64,000 nt of DNA, from the NCBI GenBank assembly GCA_041497115.1, contig JBGQFW010000013.1:1-64000 (forward strand), read 5' to 3'. Positions 8,574 to 15,862 of this stretch are shown here, one piece after another (within the stretch, counting starts at the first letter, position 1; each line of letters starts with the position of its first letter). A model generated the notes under the pieces. It was not told the DNA's origin, searched no databases, and saw only the letters and a program-made list of their open reading frames with translations. A program made the position numbers and the translations under genes. The stretch comes from AR5 sp041497115. Its GTDB lineage: Bacteria > Methylomirabilota > Methylomirabilia > Rokubacteriales > CSP1-6.

Positions 8574-9689
8574 TCAGGCGCGGAACGCGGCGTGGGCCAC
8601 GGTCCAGCGCGCGAGGAGGTCGGGGTCGGGCTCCTGGGCGATGCCGGGCACGCGCGAGGTCGCGATCTCGCCGCGGCCGCTCAGGACGAGCTCCGGCCGG
8701 CCGAGGTCCTCCCGGTAGAAATAGGACGACGGGAAGATGTCGCCGGCATAGGTGAAGTTCGGCAGCGTCGCCAGCTCGGCGCAGATCGCGCCGCCAACAG
8801 CGGTCTCGAGCATGCCGCCCACCCAGCACGGGATGGCGTGCTGCGCGCACAGGGCCTGGATGTCGCGCGACGCCGTCAGCCCGCCCACCCGCGCCACCTT
8901 GATGTTGATCACGCGGCACGCCCCCAGCCGGATCGCCGCCTGCACGTGGGCCAGGCTCAGCGCGCTCTCGTCCAGGCAGACGGGCGTCTCGATCCGCCGC
9001 TGCAGGTCGGCGTGGTTGACGAGGCTCATGCCGTCGTCGGCGAGCGGCTGCTCGATCATGGCCAGCCGGTAGCGGTCGAGTGTCCGGAACAGCCCGGCGT
9101 CGGCGATCGTGTAGGCGGCGTTGCAGTCGATGTGGAAGGTGACGTCGGGGAACGTCGACCGCACGGCGGCGACCATGTCGAGGTCCCAGCCGGGGCGGAA
9201 CTTGAGCTTGATGCGCGGGAAGCCCGCGTCGATCGCCGCCTGGATCTTCTCCATCAGGACGTCGAGCGAGTCCTGGACGCCGAAGTCCGCGCCGACCGCG
9301 ACGCGATCGCCCGTGCCGCCGAGCGCCACGTGCAGCGGCACGCCCCGGCGTTTCGCCTCCAGCACCCACCAGGTGATCTCGAGCGCCGCCCGCGCGAACT
9401 GGTTGCCCTTGACGAACGCGAGGCGGTCGAGCAGGTCCTGCGCGGAGCCGATGTCCTGGCCGACGATGCGGGCGGCCATGTGCTCGCGCACGGTGTGGAA
9501 GGTCGCCGGCGTGTGCTCGGCGGAATAGTTGGGGACGTAGGGCGGGCAGCTCTCGCCCCATGCGTGATGTCCCCCGCCCTGCATCCGCACCAGGATCGTC
9601 TCGGTGTGGAGCTGGTCGCCGTACGACGTCTTCCACACGAACGCCAGCGGCACCTTCACCCAGTAGACGTCGATGGCTTCGATCACCAT
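8574..9689 (-). CDS. enolase-superfamily enzyme (MenC / N-acylamino-acid racemase-like)
   Basis: The 371-residue protein has the catalytic set of the muconate lactonizing enzyme subgroup: KLK (161-163), metal ligands Asp188 (HIDCN), Glu213 (MIEQP) and Asp240 (CLDES), and Lys264 (INIKVARVGG). Such enzymes abstract an alpha-proton next to a carboxylate; o-succinylbenzoate synthase and N-succinylamino-acid racemase are the closest activities. No menaquinone genes are near, so a racemase role is plausible but unproven. I chose the ATG at 9689 because MVIEAIDVYWVKVPL matches a family N-terminus; an ATG at 9707 is in frame. It diverges from the small gene at 9717. Confidence 0.85.
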   Translation of the reverse strand: MVIEAIDVYWVKVPLAFVWKTSYGDQLHTETILVRMQGGGHHAWGESCPPYVPNYSAEHTPATFHTVREHMAARIVGQDIGSAQDLLDRLAFVKGNQFARAALEITWWVLEAKRRGVPLHVALGGTGDRVAVGADFGVQDSLDVLMEKIQAAIDAGFPRIKLKFRPGWDLDMVAAVRSTFPDVTFHIDCNAAYTIADAGLFRTLDRYRLAMIEQPLADDGMSLVNHADLQRRIETPVCLDESALSLAHVQAAIRLGACRVINIKVARVGGLTASRDIQALCAQHAIPCWVGGMLETAVGGAICAELATLPNFTYAGDIFPSSYFYREDLGRPELVLSGRGEIATSRVPGIAQEPDPDLLARWTVAHAAFRA

Positions 9690-9716
9690 GGAGGTTGATG
9701 CTATCATCCCGCGGCG

Positions 9717-10202
9717 ATGGCCGACGCGAAGCCGATGTCCTCGGCGCCGTTCCGCCGGCAGGCGGACGGCCGTCCCGACTGGGGCGGCATGTGGACCACG
9801 TTCTGCGACCTCGCGCTGCACGGCGGGCCGCCGCAGCGGGGGGCGGCGAGCGCGCTGCGCGCGCCGACCGGTGCCAACGCGGACTCCGAACGCGCGATGC
9901 TCGCCGAGATGCGGCGCGGCATCTGGGAGACGACCGGGCTCTACGCGGAATCCGCCGAGCCGGGGTGGCTCACGGTGACCTGCGACTCGCCCGCGATGGC
10001 GGAGTGGATGGGCGCCGCCATCGTGCTGGAGAACGTCGAGGCGCGCGTCGAGGAGGACCGGCTCCGGCTGCCGGCGGGCCCCGGCTACCGGCTCGAGGAC
10101 GAGGTGAAGAGCATCATCACGGTGGTCGCCAAGACCCACCACTACTGGCAGGCGCACCGGACCGGCGGCGGGCACGCCGCCGACGCCGTCGGGCGCGGGT
10201 GA
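9717..10202 (+). CDS. conserved hypothetical protein
   Basis: The protein is 161 residues, soluble, with no signal peptide. I recognise no named domain. The body (GGMWTTFCDLALHGGPPQRG, then LAEMRRGIWETTGLYAES, IVLENVEAR, VKSIITVVAKTHHYW) is well ordered and not low-complexity, and codon use resembles its neighbours, so it looks like a real gene. It starts only 27 bp from the divergent enolase-superfamily gene, leaving almost no room for a leader. It is followed within 7 bp by the FmdB-like gene, with which it is probably cotranscribed. Confidence 0.7.
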   Translation: MADAKPMSSAPFRRQADGRPDWGGMWTTFCDLALHGGPPQRGAASALRAPTGANADSERAMLAEMRRGIWETTGLYAESAEPGWLTVTCDSPAMAEWMGAAIVLENVEARVEEDRLRLPAGPGYRLEDEVKSIITVVAKTHHYWQAHRTGGGHAADAVGRG

Positions 10203-10209
10203 CGCCGGC

Positions 10210-10449
10210 ATGCGCTATCCGTTCCGCTGCACGGCGTGCGGGCTCGACTTCGAGGTGTCGCGGCCCGCGCGCGACGCGGCGGCGGCGGCGTTCTGCCCGG
10301 CCGACGGCGCGCCGGCCGAGCGCGTGTTCACCGCGCCCGAGATGAGCTTCAACCGCCCGCCGTCGGCCGCGCCGGCGGCGCCGCCCTCCCGCGGGTACTC
10401 GCACTCCGGCCACTCACACGGCCCCGGCACCGCCCATCACGCCCACTGA
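10210..10449 (+). CDS. FmdB-like putative regulatory protein with a degenerate zinc ribbon and His-rich tail
   Basis: This 79-residue protein begins MRYPFRCTACGLDFEV, the first half of the FmdB (CxxC_CxxC) zinc ribbon. The second half reads FCPADG, so the fourth cysteine is replaced by Asp. The C-terminus is histidine-rich (GYSHSGHSHGPGTAHHAH). The protein may coordinate a metal with mixed Cys/His ligands. FmdB-family proteins are small and of uncertain function, originally linked to amide-metabolism operons. The following amidohydrolase fits that association loosely. It ends where the downstream reading frame is already open. Confidence 0.75.
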   Translation: MRYPFRCTACGLDFEVSRPARDAAAAAFCPADGAPAERVFTAPEMSFNRPPSAAPAAPPSRGYSHSGHSHGPGTAHHAH

Positions 10450-11470
10450 GTTCGGCAGGATCCACGCCCCCGACGCGGCGTGGCTGGCCCGGGCGCCCGT
10501 CGAGCCGATCCTCGACCCCGAGCTGCCGATCATCGACACGCACCATCACCTGTGGGACCGGCCGGACCATCGCTACCTGCTCGACGAGCTCCTCGCCGAC
10601 CTGCGCACCGGCCACAACGTCGTCGCCACGGTCTTCGTCGAGTGCCGCGCGATGTACCGCGCGGGCGGGCCGGTCGAGATGCGGCCGGTGGGCGAGACCG
10701 AGTTCGTCGCCGGCATCGCCGCCATGAGCGACAGCGGGCGCTACGGCCCGGCGCGGATCGCCGCCGGCATCGTGGGCTTCGCCGATCTCACCCTCGGCGA
10801 CCGGGTCGAGCCCGTGCTGGAGGCGCAGATCCAGGCGGGCGGCGGCCGCTTCCGCGGCGTGCGCCACGCGGCGGCGTGGGACGCGAGCGACGTGATCGGC
10901 AACAGCGCGGTGGCGGGCGGACCGCATCTCATGAAGCGGCCGGACTTCCGGGCGGGGCTGGCCCGCCTGGCCGCGCTCGGCCTCTCGCTCGACGCCTGGG
11001 TGTTCCACCCGCAGCTCGCCGACGCGATCGACCTCGCCCGTGCGTTCCCGGCGGCGACGATCGTCGCCGGCCACGTGGGCGGGCCGCTCGGCTACGGGCC
11101 GTACGCGGGCCGGCGCGACGAGGTCTTCGCGGCGTGGAAGGCGGGGATCACCGGGCTGGCCGCGTGCCCGAACGTGGTGATGAAGCTCGGCGGCATGATG
11201 ATGCGCCTGGCCGCCTACGACTACGGCACGCGGCCGGCGCCGCCGTCCTCCGCCGAGCTGGCCGACTACTGGCGGCCGTACCTCGAGACCTGCATCGAGC
11301 GGTTCGGCCCGGCCCGCTGCATGTTCGAGAGCAACTTCCCGGTGGACAAGATGGGCATCGGCTGGGCCACGCTCTGGAACGCGTTCAAGCGGATCGCCGC
11401 CGGCGCCTCGGCCGCCGAGAAGCTGGCGCTGTTCAGCGGGACCGCGCGGCGCGCCTACCGCCTGGACTGA
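10436..11470 (+). CDS. amidohydrolase-family (amidohydro_2) metal-dependent hydrolase; start codon uncertain
   Basis: The TIM-barrel hydrolase carries LPIIDTHHHLWDRPDHRYLL (metal-binding histidines), IVAGHVGGPLGYG and CMFESNFPVDKMG, typical of the family that includes 2-pyrone-4,6-dicarboxylate lactonase and related hydrolases. The frame is open from 10346, but it contains no ATG, GTG or TTG before the HxHHH motif. The first ATG (10652) would remove the metal site. Translation may begin at a non-canonical codon (for example the ATC at 10436, used here as a placeholder), enter by frameshift from the preceding gene, or the sequence may hold an error. Function as a hydrolase of an aromatic/lactone substrate is inference. 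Confidence 0.8.
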   Translation: MTPTEFGRIHAPDAAWLARAPVEPILDPELPIIDTHHHLWDRPDHRYLLDELLADLRTGHNVVATVFVECRAMYRAGGPVEMRPVGETEFVAGIAAMSDSGRYGPARIAAGIVGFADLTLGDRVEPVLEAQIQAGGGRFRGVRHAAAWDASDVIGNSAVAGGPHLMKRPDFRAGLARLAALGLSLDAWVFHPQLADAIDLARAFPAATIVAGHVGGPLGYGPYAGRRDEVFAAWKAGITGLAACPNVVMKLGGMMMRLAAYDYGTRPAPPSSAELADYWRPYLETCIERFGPARCMFESNFPVDKMGIGWATLWNAFKRIAAGASAAEKLALFSGTARRAYRLD

Positions 11471-11482
11471 CGGCGGGCGCCC

Positions 11483-12364
11483 TCAGGCGGCCTGGGGCGC
11501 GGTGGGGCCGTCGCCGACGAGCGTGGTGCGACGCATGTCGCGCGGCTCGTGGAGCGGGAAGGGCCGGGCGCGGTGCATGGTCTGGCGGTTGTCCCACATC
11601 ACGAGGTCGCCGACGCGCCACGCGTGGGCGTAGACGAGCTGGCGCTGGGTGGCGTGCTCGACGAGGTCGCGCAGGAACGACCGCGCCTCCGGCACCGGCC
11701 AGCCGACGATGCCGCCCGCGTGCGACGAGAGGTAGAGGGACCGGCGCGCGGTGACGGGATGCGCGCGCACCAGCCGCTGGCGCACCGGCGCGAACCGGGC
11801 CCGCTCCTCGTCGGTGAAGTCGGTGAAGCCGAGCTGCTGGCGCGAGAAGATCTGCGAGTGCTCGCAGACCAGGTCCTCGACCTCGGCCCGCGTCTCGGCG
11901 TCGAGGGTGTCGTAGGCCGCGACCATGTACGCGAACTCGGTGTTGCCGCCCCGGGACGGCACGCTGCGCGCGTGCAGCAGCGAGTACTTCGCCGGCACCA
12001 CCTTGAACGAGCTGTCGGAGTGCCACAGCCGGTTGCCGAGGCCGAACAGCCGCCGCCGGTCGTCGCGGGCGAACACCTGCTGGTGCCGGTCGAGATTGGA
12101 CACGTCGGCGAACGTGGTGGGCAGCCGCAGCTCGTCGGGCGCGCGCAGGCTCGTGCCGATGGCGTGCTCGATGTCGCCCAGGCTGCGGGTGAAGGCGAGC
12201 TGCTGCTCGTCGTCGATCGTCTGGTCGCGGAACACGAGCACGGCGTAGCGGTCCATGCCGGCGTGGATCGCCGCCACCTCGTCGGGGGACAGCGACCGGG
12301 TCAGCTCCACGCCGTACGCCTCGCCGGCGAAGCACGGGCCGATCTGGCGGATGGTCACGGGCAT
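11483..12364 (-). CDS. TauD/TfdA-family Fe(II)/2-oxoglutarate dioxygenase
   Basis: The 293-residue protein has the iron-binding facial triad: His115-x-Asp117 (LWHSDSSF) and His264 (QTMHRARPF), with the 2-oxoglutarate-binding arginine in MRRTTLVG. The family hydroxylates taurine, 2,4-D, alkyl sulfates and similar carboxylates or sulfonates. NTEFAYMVAAYDTL also matches TfdA-like members. The ATG at 12364 follows a run of purines. It diverges from the CoA-transferase gene across a 42-bp gap that contains a perfect 14-bp palindrome, so the two genes probably share an operator and a pathway, such as degradation of an aryloxy-acid or similar compound. Confidence 0.92.
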   Translation of the reverse strand: MPVTIRQIGPCFAGEAYGVELTRSLSPDEVAAIHAGMDRYAVLVFRDQTIDDEQQLAFTRSLGDIEHAIGTSLRAPDELRLPTTFADVSNLDRHQQVFARDDRRRLFGLGNRLWHSDSSFKVVPAKYSLLHARSVPSRGGNTEFAYMVAAYDTLDAETRAEVEDLVCEHSQIFSRQQLGFTDFTDEERARFAPVRQRLVRAHPVTARRSLYLSSHAGGIVGWPVPEARSFLRDLVEHATQRQLVYAHAWRVGDLVMWDNRQTMHRARPFPLHEPRDMRRTTLVGDGPTAPQAA

Positions 12365-12370
12365 GGGGGG

Positions 12371-12384
12371 GATTCTATAGAATC
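12371..12384. promoter_or_regulatory. perfect 14-bp palindrome in the divergent dioxygenase/CoA-transferase promoter region
   Basis: GATTCTATAGAATC is an exact palindrome 6 bp upstream of the dioxygenase start and 22 bp upstream of the CoA-transferase start. It is AT-rich in a GC-rich setting and lies centrally in a 42-bp divergent intergenic region, the usual place for a shared repressor site. No regulator is encoded next to it. Confidence 0.5.
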
Positions 12385-12406
12385 TTCGAGGCAAGGGGGG
12401 CGAGGA

Positions 12407-13600
12407 ATGAGCCAGGCGCTGAGCGGCATCCGGGTCGTCGATCTCACGAACAACCAGGCGGGGCCGTCCTGCGGCCAGATGCTCGCCTGGCTGGGCGCCG
12501 ACGTCATCAAGGTCGAGGAGCCGGGCCGCGGCGACCCGGCGCGCCACATGCTGCGGGACCGGCCGGACGCCGACAGCCTCTTCTACCTCGCCTTCAACGC
12601 CAACAAGCGGAGCCTGGCGCTCAATCTCAAGCACCCGCGCGGCGCCGACGTCTTCCGCGCCCTGCTGAAGACGGCCGACGTGCTGCTCGAGAATTTCGGG
12701 CCCGGCGTCATCGACCGCCTCGGCTTCGGCTACGCCGCGCTCCGCCAGATCAATCCGCGCCTCGTCTCCGCGAGCATCAAGGGGTTCGGCTCCTGGGGCC
12801 CGTACGCCGCGTACAAGAGCTACGAGCCGATCGCGCAGGCGATGGGCGGGGCGATGAGCGTCACCGGACCCGCCGACGGGCCGCCGACGTACATGTGGCC
12901 GTCCATCGGCGACTCCGGCACCGGGATGCACTGCGTGATCGGCATCCTCGCCGCGCTCATGCAGCGCCACGCCACCGGGCAGGGGCAGCAGGTGGAGGTG
13001 TCGATGCAGGACGCCGTCGTCAACCTCATCCGCGTCAGCCTGCGCGACCACCAGCGGCTCGGCGCGCCGATGGCCCGGACCGGCAACCAGCTCGGCTCGG
13101 GCGTGCCGGGGACGACCTACCGCTGCCATCCCGGCGGCCCCAACGACTACGTCTTCGTCTTCGTGCAGCAGCAGATGTGGCACCCGCTGCTGCGCGCCAT
13201 CGGGCGCGACGACCTCATCGGCGACGGGCGCTACGAGACCACCAACGCCCGCTGGGACCATCGCGACGAGGTCAACGCCGTCGTCGAGGCGTGGACGGCC
13301 AAGCGCGGCAAGCACGAGGTGATGCGGATCCTGGCCGGGGCCGGCGTCCCCTGCGGCGCCTGCCTGGACACCGGCGAGATCCTGCGCGACCCGCACCTGC
13401 GCGCGCGCGACATGATCGTCGAGGTCGAGCACCCCGCGCGCGGGGGCTACATCACCGTCGGCAACCCGATCAAGCTCTCCGCCTCGCCGACGACGATCGG
13501 GCCGTCCCCGCTGCTCGGCCAGCACCGCCGCGAGATCCTCGGCGAGCTGGGGTACGGCGACGCCGAGATCGCCGCGCTCGCCGAGGACGGCGCGATCTGA
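12407..13600 (+). CDS. class III (CaiB/BaiF-family) CoA-transferase
   Basis: The 397-residue protein transfers CoA between carboxylic acids through a covalent aspartyl intermediate. The nucleophile is Asp169 in SIGDSGTGMH, at the same position as the formyl-CoA:oxalate CoA-transferase nucleophile. The N-terminal GIRVVDLTNNQAGPSCGQML, GADVIKVEEP and FNANKRSLALNLKHP are family hallmarks. The ATG at 12407 gives the standard N-terminus; longer readings run through the divergent gene. The actual acyl acceptor is unknown. Its divergent dioxygenase partner suggests CoA activation of a catabolic intermediate. Confidence 0.93.
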   Translation: MSQALSGIRVVDLTNNQAGPSCGQMLAWLGADVIKVEEPGRGDPARHMLRDRPDADSLFYLAFNANKRSLALNLKHPRGADVFRALLKTADVLLENFGPGVIDRLGFGYAALRQINPRLVSASIKGFGSWGPYAAYKSYEPIAQAMGGAMSVTGPADGPPTYMWPSIGDSGTGMHCVIGILAALMQRHATGQGQQVEVSMQDAVVNLIRVSLRDHQRLGAPMARTGNQLGSGVPGTTYRCHPGGPNDYVFVFVQQQMWHPLLRAIGRDDLIGDGRYETTNARWDHRDEVNAVVEAWTAKRGKHEVMRILAGAGVPCGACLDTGEILRDPHLRARDMIVEVEHPARGGYITVGNPIKLSASPTTIGPSPLLGQHRREILGELGYGDAEIAALAEDGAI

Positions 13601-13630
13601 CCGGGCGCGCCCCCGCGCGGGGCGGCCCGG
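13601..13630. terminator. hairpin between convergent CoA-transferase and DUF1059-type gene
   Basis: Immediately after the CoA-transferase stop, CCGGGC pairs with GCCCGG and GCCCC pairs with GGGGC, with a small internal asymmetry and a CGCGC loop. It is placed between convergent genes and could terminate both, though there is no T-run. Confidence 0.4.
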
Positions 13631-13643
13631 TCCCCGGATCGGC

Positions 13644-13820
13644 TCAGGCGGTGCGGATCGCCGCCTTCACCTTCGCGAGCGTCGCGGCGTCGATCTGGCT
13701 CACGCCGTGATCCCGCCGGGCGTGCTCCGCCGCCTGCTTGAGGACCTCCTCCTCGGTCTCCCCGCGCGCCTCGACCGAGCACCCCGGGAACAGCTCACCG
13801 CACTTCAGTGACTTCGCCAT
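13644..13820 (-). CDS. DUF1059-type small protein
   Basis: A 58-residue protein begins MAKSLKCGELFPGCSVEARG, continues ETEEEVLKQAAEHARRDHGV and ends VKAAIRTA. This matches the DUF1059 pattern: an N-terminal C...C motif followed by an acidic helix and HAxxxHG. Function of the family is unknown; the Cys2 plus His arrangement suggests a metal site. AGGAG precedes the ATG by 8 bp. It follows another DUF1059-like gene with an 18-bp gap, so the two form a mini-operon divergent from the BTAD regulator. Confidence 0.85.
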   Translation of the reverse strand: MAKSLKCGELFPGCSVEARGETEEEVLKQAAEHARRDHGVSQIDAATLAKVKAAIRTA

Positions 13821-13838
13821 CGTCAGTCTCCTTTCGTC

Positions 13839-13988
13839 TCATTCGGGACTGGCCATGGCCAGGGCCTGCTCGCGCGTGAGGTCCATCGCGTGCACCTCGC
13901 GCGCGTGCCGCTGCGCCTGGGTGACGAGCGACTCGTCGTCGCGCGCCCGCACCACCGTTCCGCACGGACACTTGATGACCTTGTTCAT
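13839..13988 (-). CDS. DUF1059-like small protein, second copy
   Basis: A 49-residue protein reads MNKVIKCPCGTVVRARDDES followed by LVTQAQRHAREVHAMDLTRE and a short tail. It shares the CxC/HAxxxH layout of DUF1059 proteins, with CPCG replacing the spaced cysteines. AGGAGG lies 5 bp before the ATG at 13988. It is the first gene of a two-gene unit with the DUF1059 protein downstream. The start lies 71 bp from the divergent regulator gene. Role unknown. Confidence 0.78.
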   Translation of the reverse strand: MNKVIKCPCGTVVRARDDESLVTQAQRHAREVHAMDLTREQALAMASPE

Positions 13989-14059
13989 GGCGCCTCCTGC
14001 CGGCCGTCCCGCTGCGTGCGATACTGCCTCGGGCGCGTTGTCTGGAGGTTGCCGGCACC

Positions 14060-14833
14060 TTGGTAAAACATTGGAAGGGCCCGCTGCGACTCTACCTGAC
14101 CGGCCGCGTCACGCTCGAGCGCGACGGCCGCGCGGTGGACGAGCGCCGGCTCCCCGGCCGCCAGGGCCGCCGCGCCTTCGCCTACCTGGTCCTGGAGCGC
14201 TCCCGCCCGGTGCGGATCGACGAGCTGGCCCTGGCCGTCTGGGGCACCGAGGATCCGTCCGGCGCGTGGGCCACCGCGCTGAGCGCGATCGTCAGCAAGC
14301 TGCGCGCCGCCCTGCGCACGCTCGGCCTGGACGCGCGGGCCATCACGACCGAGTCGGGCTGCTACCGCCTCGCGCTGCCCCCCGACGGCTGGGTGGACGT
14401 CGAGAGCGCGCGACGCGCGCTGGACGAGGCCGAGGGGTACGTGCGCGCGGGCCGGGCCCGCCAGGCGTGGGGGCCGGCGAACGTGGCGGCGTCGGTCGCC
14501 GCCCGCCCGTTCCTCGCCGCCGACGACGCCGAGTGGATCACCCGCGCCCGCGCCGCGCTGCGGGACACGCGGGTGCGCGCGCTCGAGTGCCTGGCCGCTT
14601 CGGCCTCGGCGAACGGTGAGCACCCGCTGGCCGCGCAGCTGGCCCGCGAAGTGGTCGAGCTCGAGCCGTTCCGCGAGACGGGGTGGCAACGGCTGATGCG
14701 CGCGCTCGCCGACGGCGGCAACCGCGCAGAGGCGCTCCGGGCCCACGCGGAGTGCCGTGACCTGATGGCCAAGGAGCTCGGGGTCGCCCCCTCGCCGGCG
14801 ACCGAGGCCATCGCCAACGCCCTGCGCGGCTAG
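14060..14833 (+). CDS. SARP-like regulator: winged helix plus bacterial transcriptional activation (BTAD) domain
   Basis: The 257-residue protein has an OmpR/PhoB-type winged helix (about residues 8-105: LYLTGRVTLERDGRAV, RRAFAYLVLERSRPVRIDEL, ALSAIVSKLRAALRTLGL) followed by a BTAD helical-repeat domain ending AECRDLMAKELGVAPSP. This is the minimal SARP architecture without an NTPase domain. The start is a TTG with GGAGG 11 bp upstream. It is divergent from the two DUF1059-type genes, which it may control; that is inferred from position only. Confidence 0.85.
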   Translation: MVKHWKGPLRLYLTGRVTLERDGRAVDERRLPGRQGRRAFAYLVLERSRPVRIDELALAVWGTEDPSGAWATALSAIVSKLRAALRTLGLDARAITTESGCYRLALPPDGWVDVESARRALDEAEGYVRAGRARQAWGPANVAASVAARPFLAADDAEWITRARAALRDTRVRALECLAASASANGEHPLAAQLAREVVELEPFRETGWQRLMRALADGGNRAEALRAHAECRDLMAKELGVAPSPATEAIANALRG

Positions 14834-14843
14834 CCCCCGCGCG

Positions 14844-15827
14844 TCACGCGTAGACGTCCTCGTCCACCTGGCTCGCGTCGGGGTACGGCGCGGCGAGCGC
14901 GTACTGCACGCCGGTGTCGATCTCCGTCTTCACGTCGCGCTCGATGCGCTCGAACACGCTCGCGTCGGCCAGCTTCTGGGCGGTGAGCCGGCCGGCCAGG
15001 GTGAGGAGCGGATCGTGCTTCGTCATCCACTCGCGCTCCTCGTCCTTGCTGCGGTACTCGCGGTTGACGTCGCCGACGTGGTGGCCGTAGTAGCGGTAGG
15101 TCTTGCACTCGAGGAAGGCGGGGCCCTCGCCGCGGCGCGCCCGCTCGACCAGCCGCTTCATGGTCGCGTTGACCGCCTGCACGTCCTGGCCGTCCACGCT
15201 CTCGGCGTGGATGCCGAAGGCCCGGGCGCGCCCCAGGATCTCGCCGGCGATGGTGTCGCCGCACGGCGTGTACTCGCCGTAGAGGTTGTTCTCGCAGACG
15301 TAGATCACCGGCAGCTTCCACAGCGACGCCATGTTCATCGCCTCGTAGAGCAGCCCTTGCCCCAGCGCCCCGTCGCCGAAGAAGCACACCGCCACCTGGT
15401 CGGTGCCGCGCATCTGGGCCGAGAGCGCGGCGCCGGTGGCGATGCCGGCCGAGCCGCCCACGATGGCGTTGGCGCCGAGGTTGCCCGTCTCGGGGTCGGC
15501 GATGTGCATCGACCCGCCCTTGCCGCGACAGTAGCCGGACTCCTTGCCGAGCAGCTCGGCGAACATCCGGTTGACGGCGGCGCCCTTGGCCAGGCAGTGG
15601 CCGTGGCCGCGATGGGTGCTGGTGATGATGTCGTCGCGGCGCAGCGCCTCGCACACCCCGACCGCCACCCCCTCCTCGCCCACGTAGAGGTGGGCGAGCC
15701 CCGGCATCTTGGCGCCCTTGTACAGCTCGTTCACCTGCTCCTCGAAGGCGCGGATCTTCGCCATCTGGCGGTACATGTGCAGGTGCTGCTCCAGCTCCAT
15801 CCGCGGCTCGACCGTCTGGGTCGCCAT
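14844..15827 (-). CDS. 2-oxoacid (pyruvate/acetoin-type) dehydrogenase E1 component, alpha subunit
   Basis: The 327-residue protein carries the thiamine-diphosphate motif GDGALGQG...ENN (Gly151-Asn181), THRGHGHCLAKG and GGKGGSMH-like RGKGGSMHIAD, all typical of E1-alpha of pyruvate, acetoin or branched-chain dehydrogenase complexes. It pairs with an E1-beta subunit to decarboxylate a 2-oxoacid and reductively acylate lipoyl-E2. The ATG at 15827 is chosen because GAGGG lies 7 bp upstream; an upstream in-frame ATG at 15848 lacks a site. No beta subunit is adjacent; the only one in view is at 1-699 on the same strand. Whether the two partner is inference. Confidence 0.92.
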   Translation of the reverse strand: MATQTVEPRMELEQHLHMYRQMAKIRAFEEQVNELYKGAKMPGLAHLYVGEEGVAVGVCEALRRDDIITSTHRGHGHCLAKGAAVNRMFAELLGKESGYCRGKGGSMHIADPETGNLGANAIVGGSAGIATGAALSAQMRGTDQVAVCFFGDGALGQGLLYEAMNMASLWKLPVIYVCENNLYGEYTPCGDTIAGEILGRARAFGIHAESVDGQDVQAVNATMKRLVERARRGEGPAFLECKTYRYYGHHVGDVNREYRSKDEEREWMTKHDPLLTLAGRLTAQKLADASVFERIERDVKTEIDTGVQYALAAPYPDASQVDEDVYA

Positions 15828-15862
15828 GGTCTGTCCCTCGGGGTACATCGTAAGATAGTCCG

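Noticed and set aside
10652..11470. Amidohydrolase starting at the first ATG (10652)
   Set aside because: This start removes the metal-binding HxHHH segment, which is well conserved in the family.
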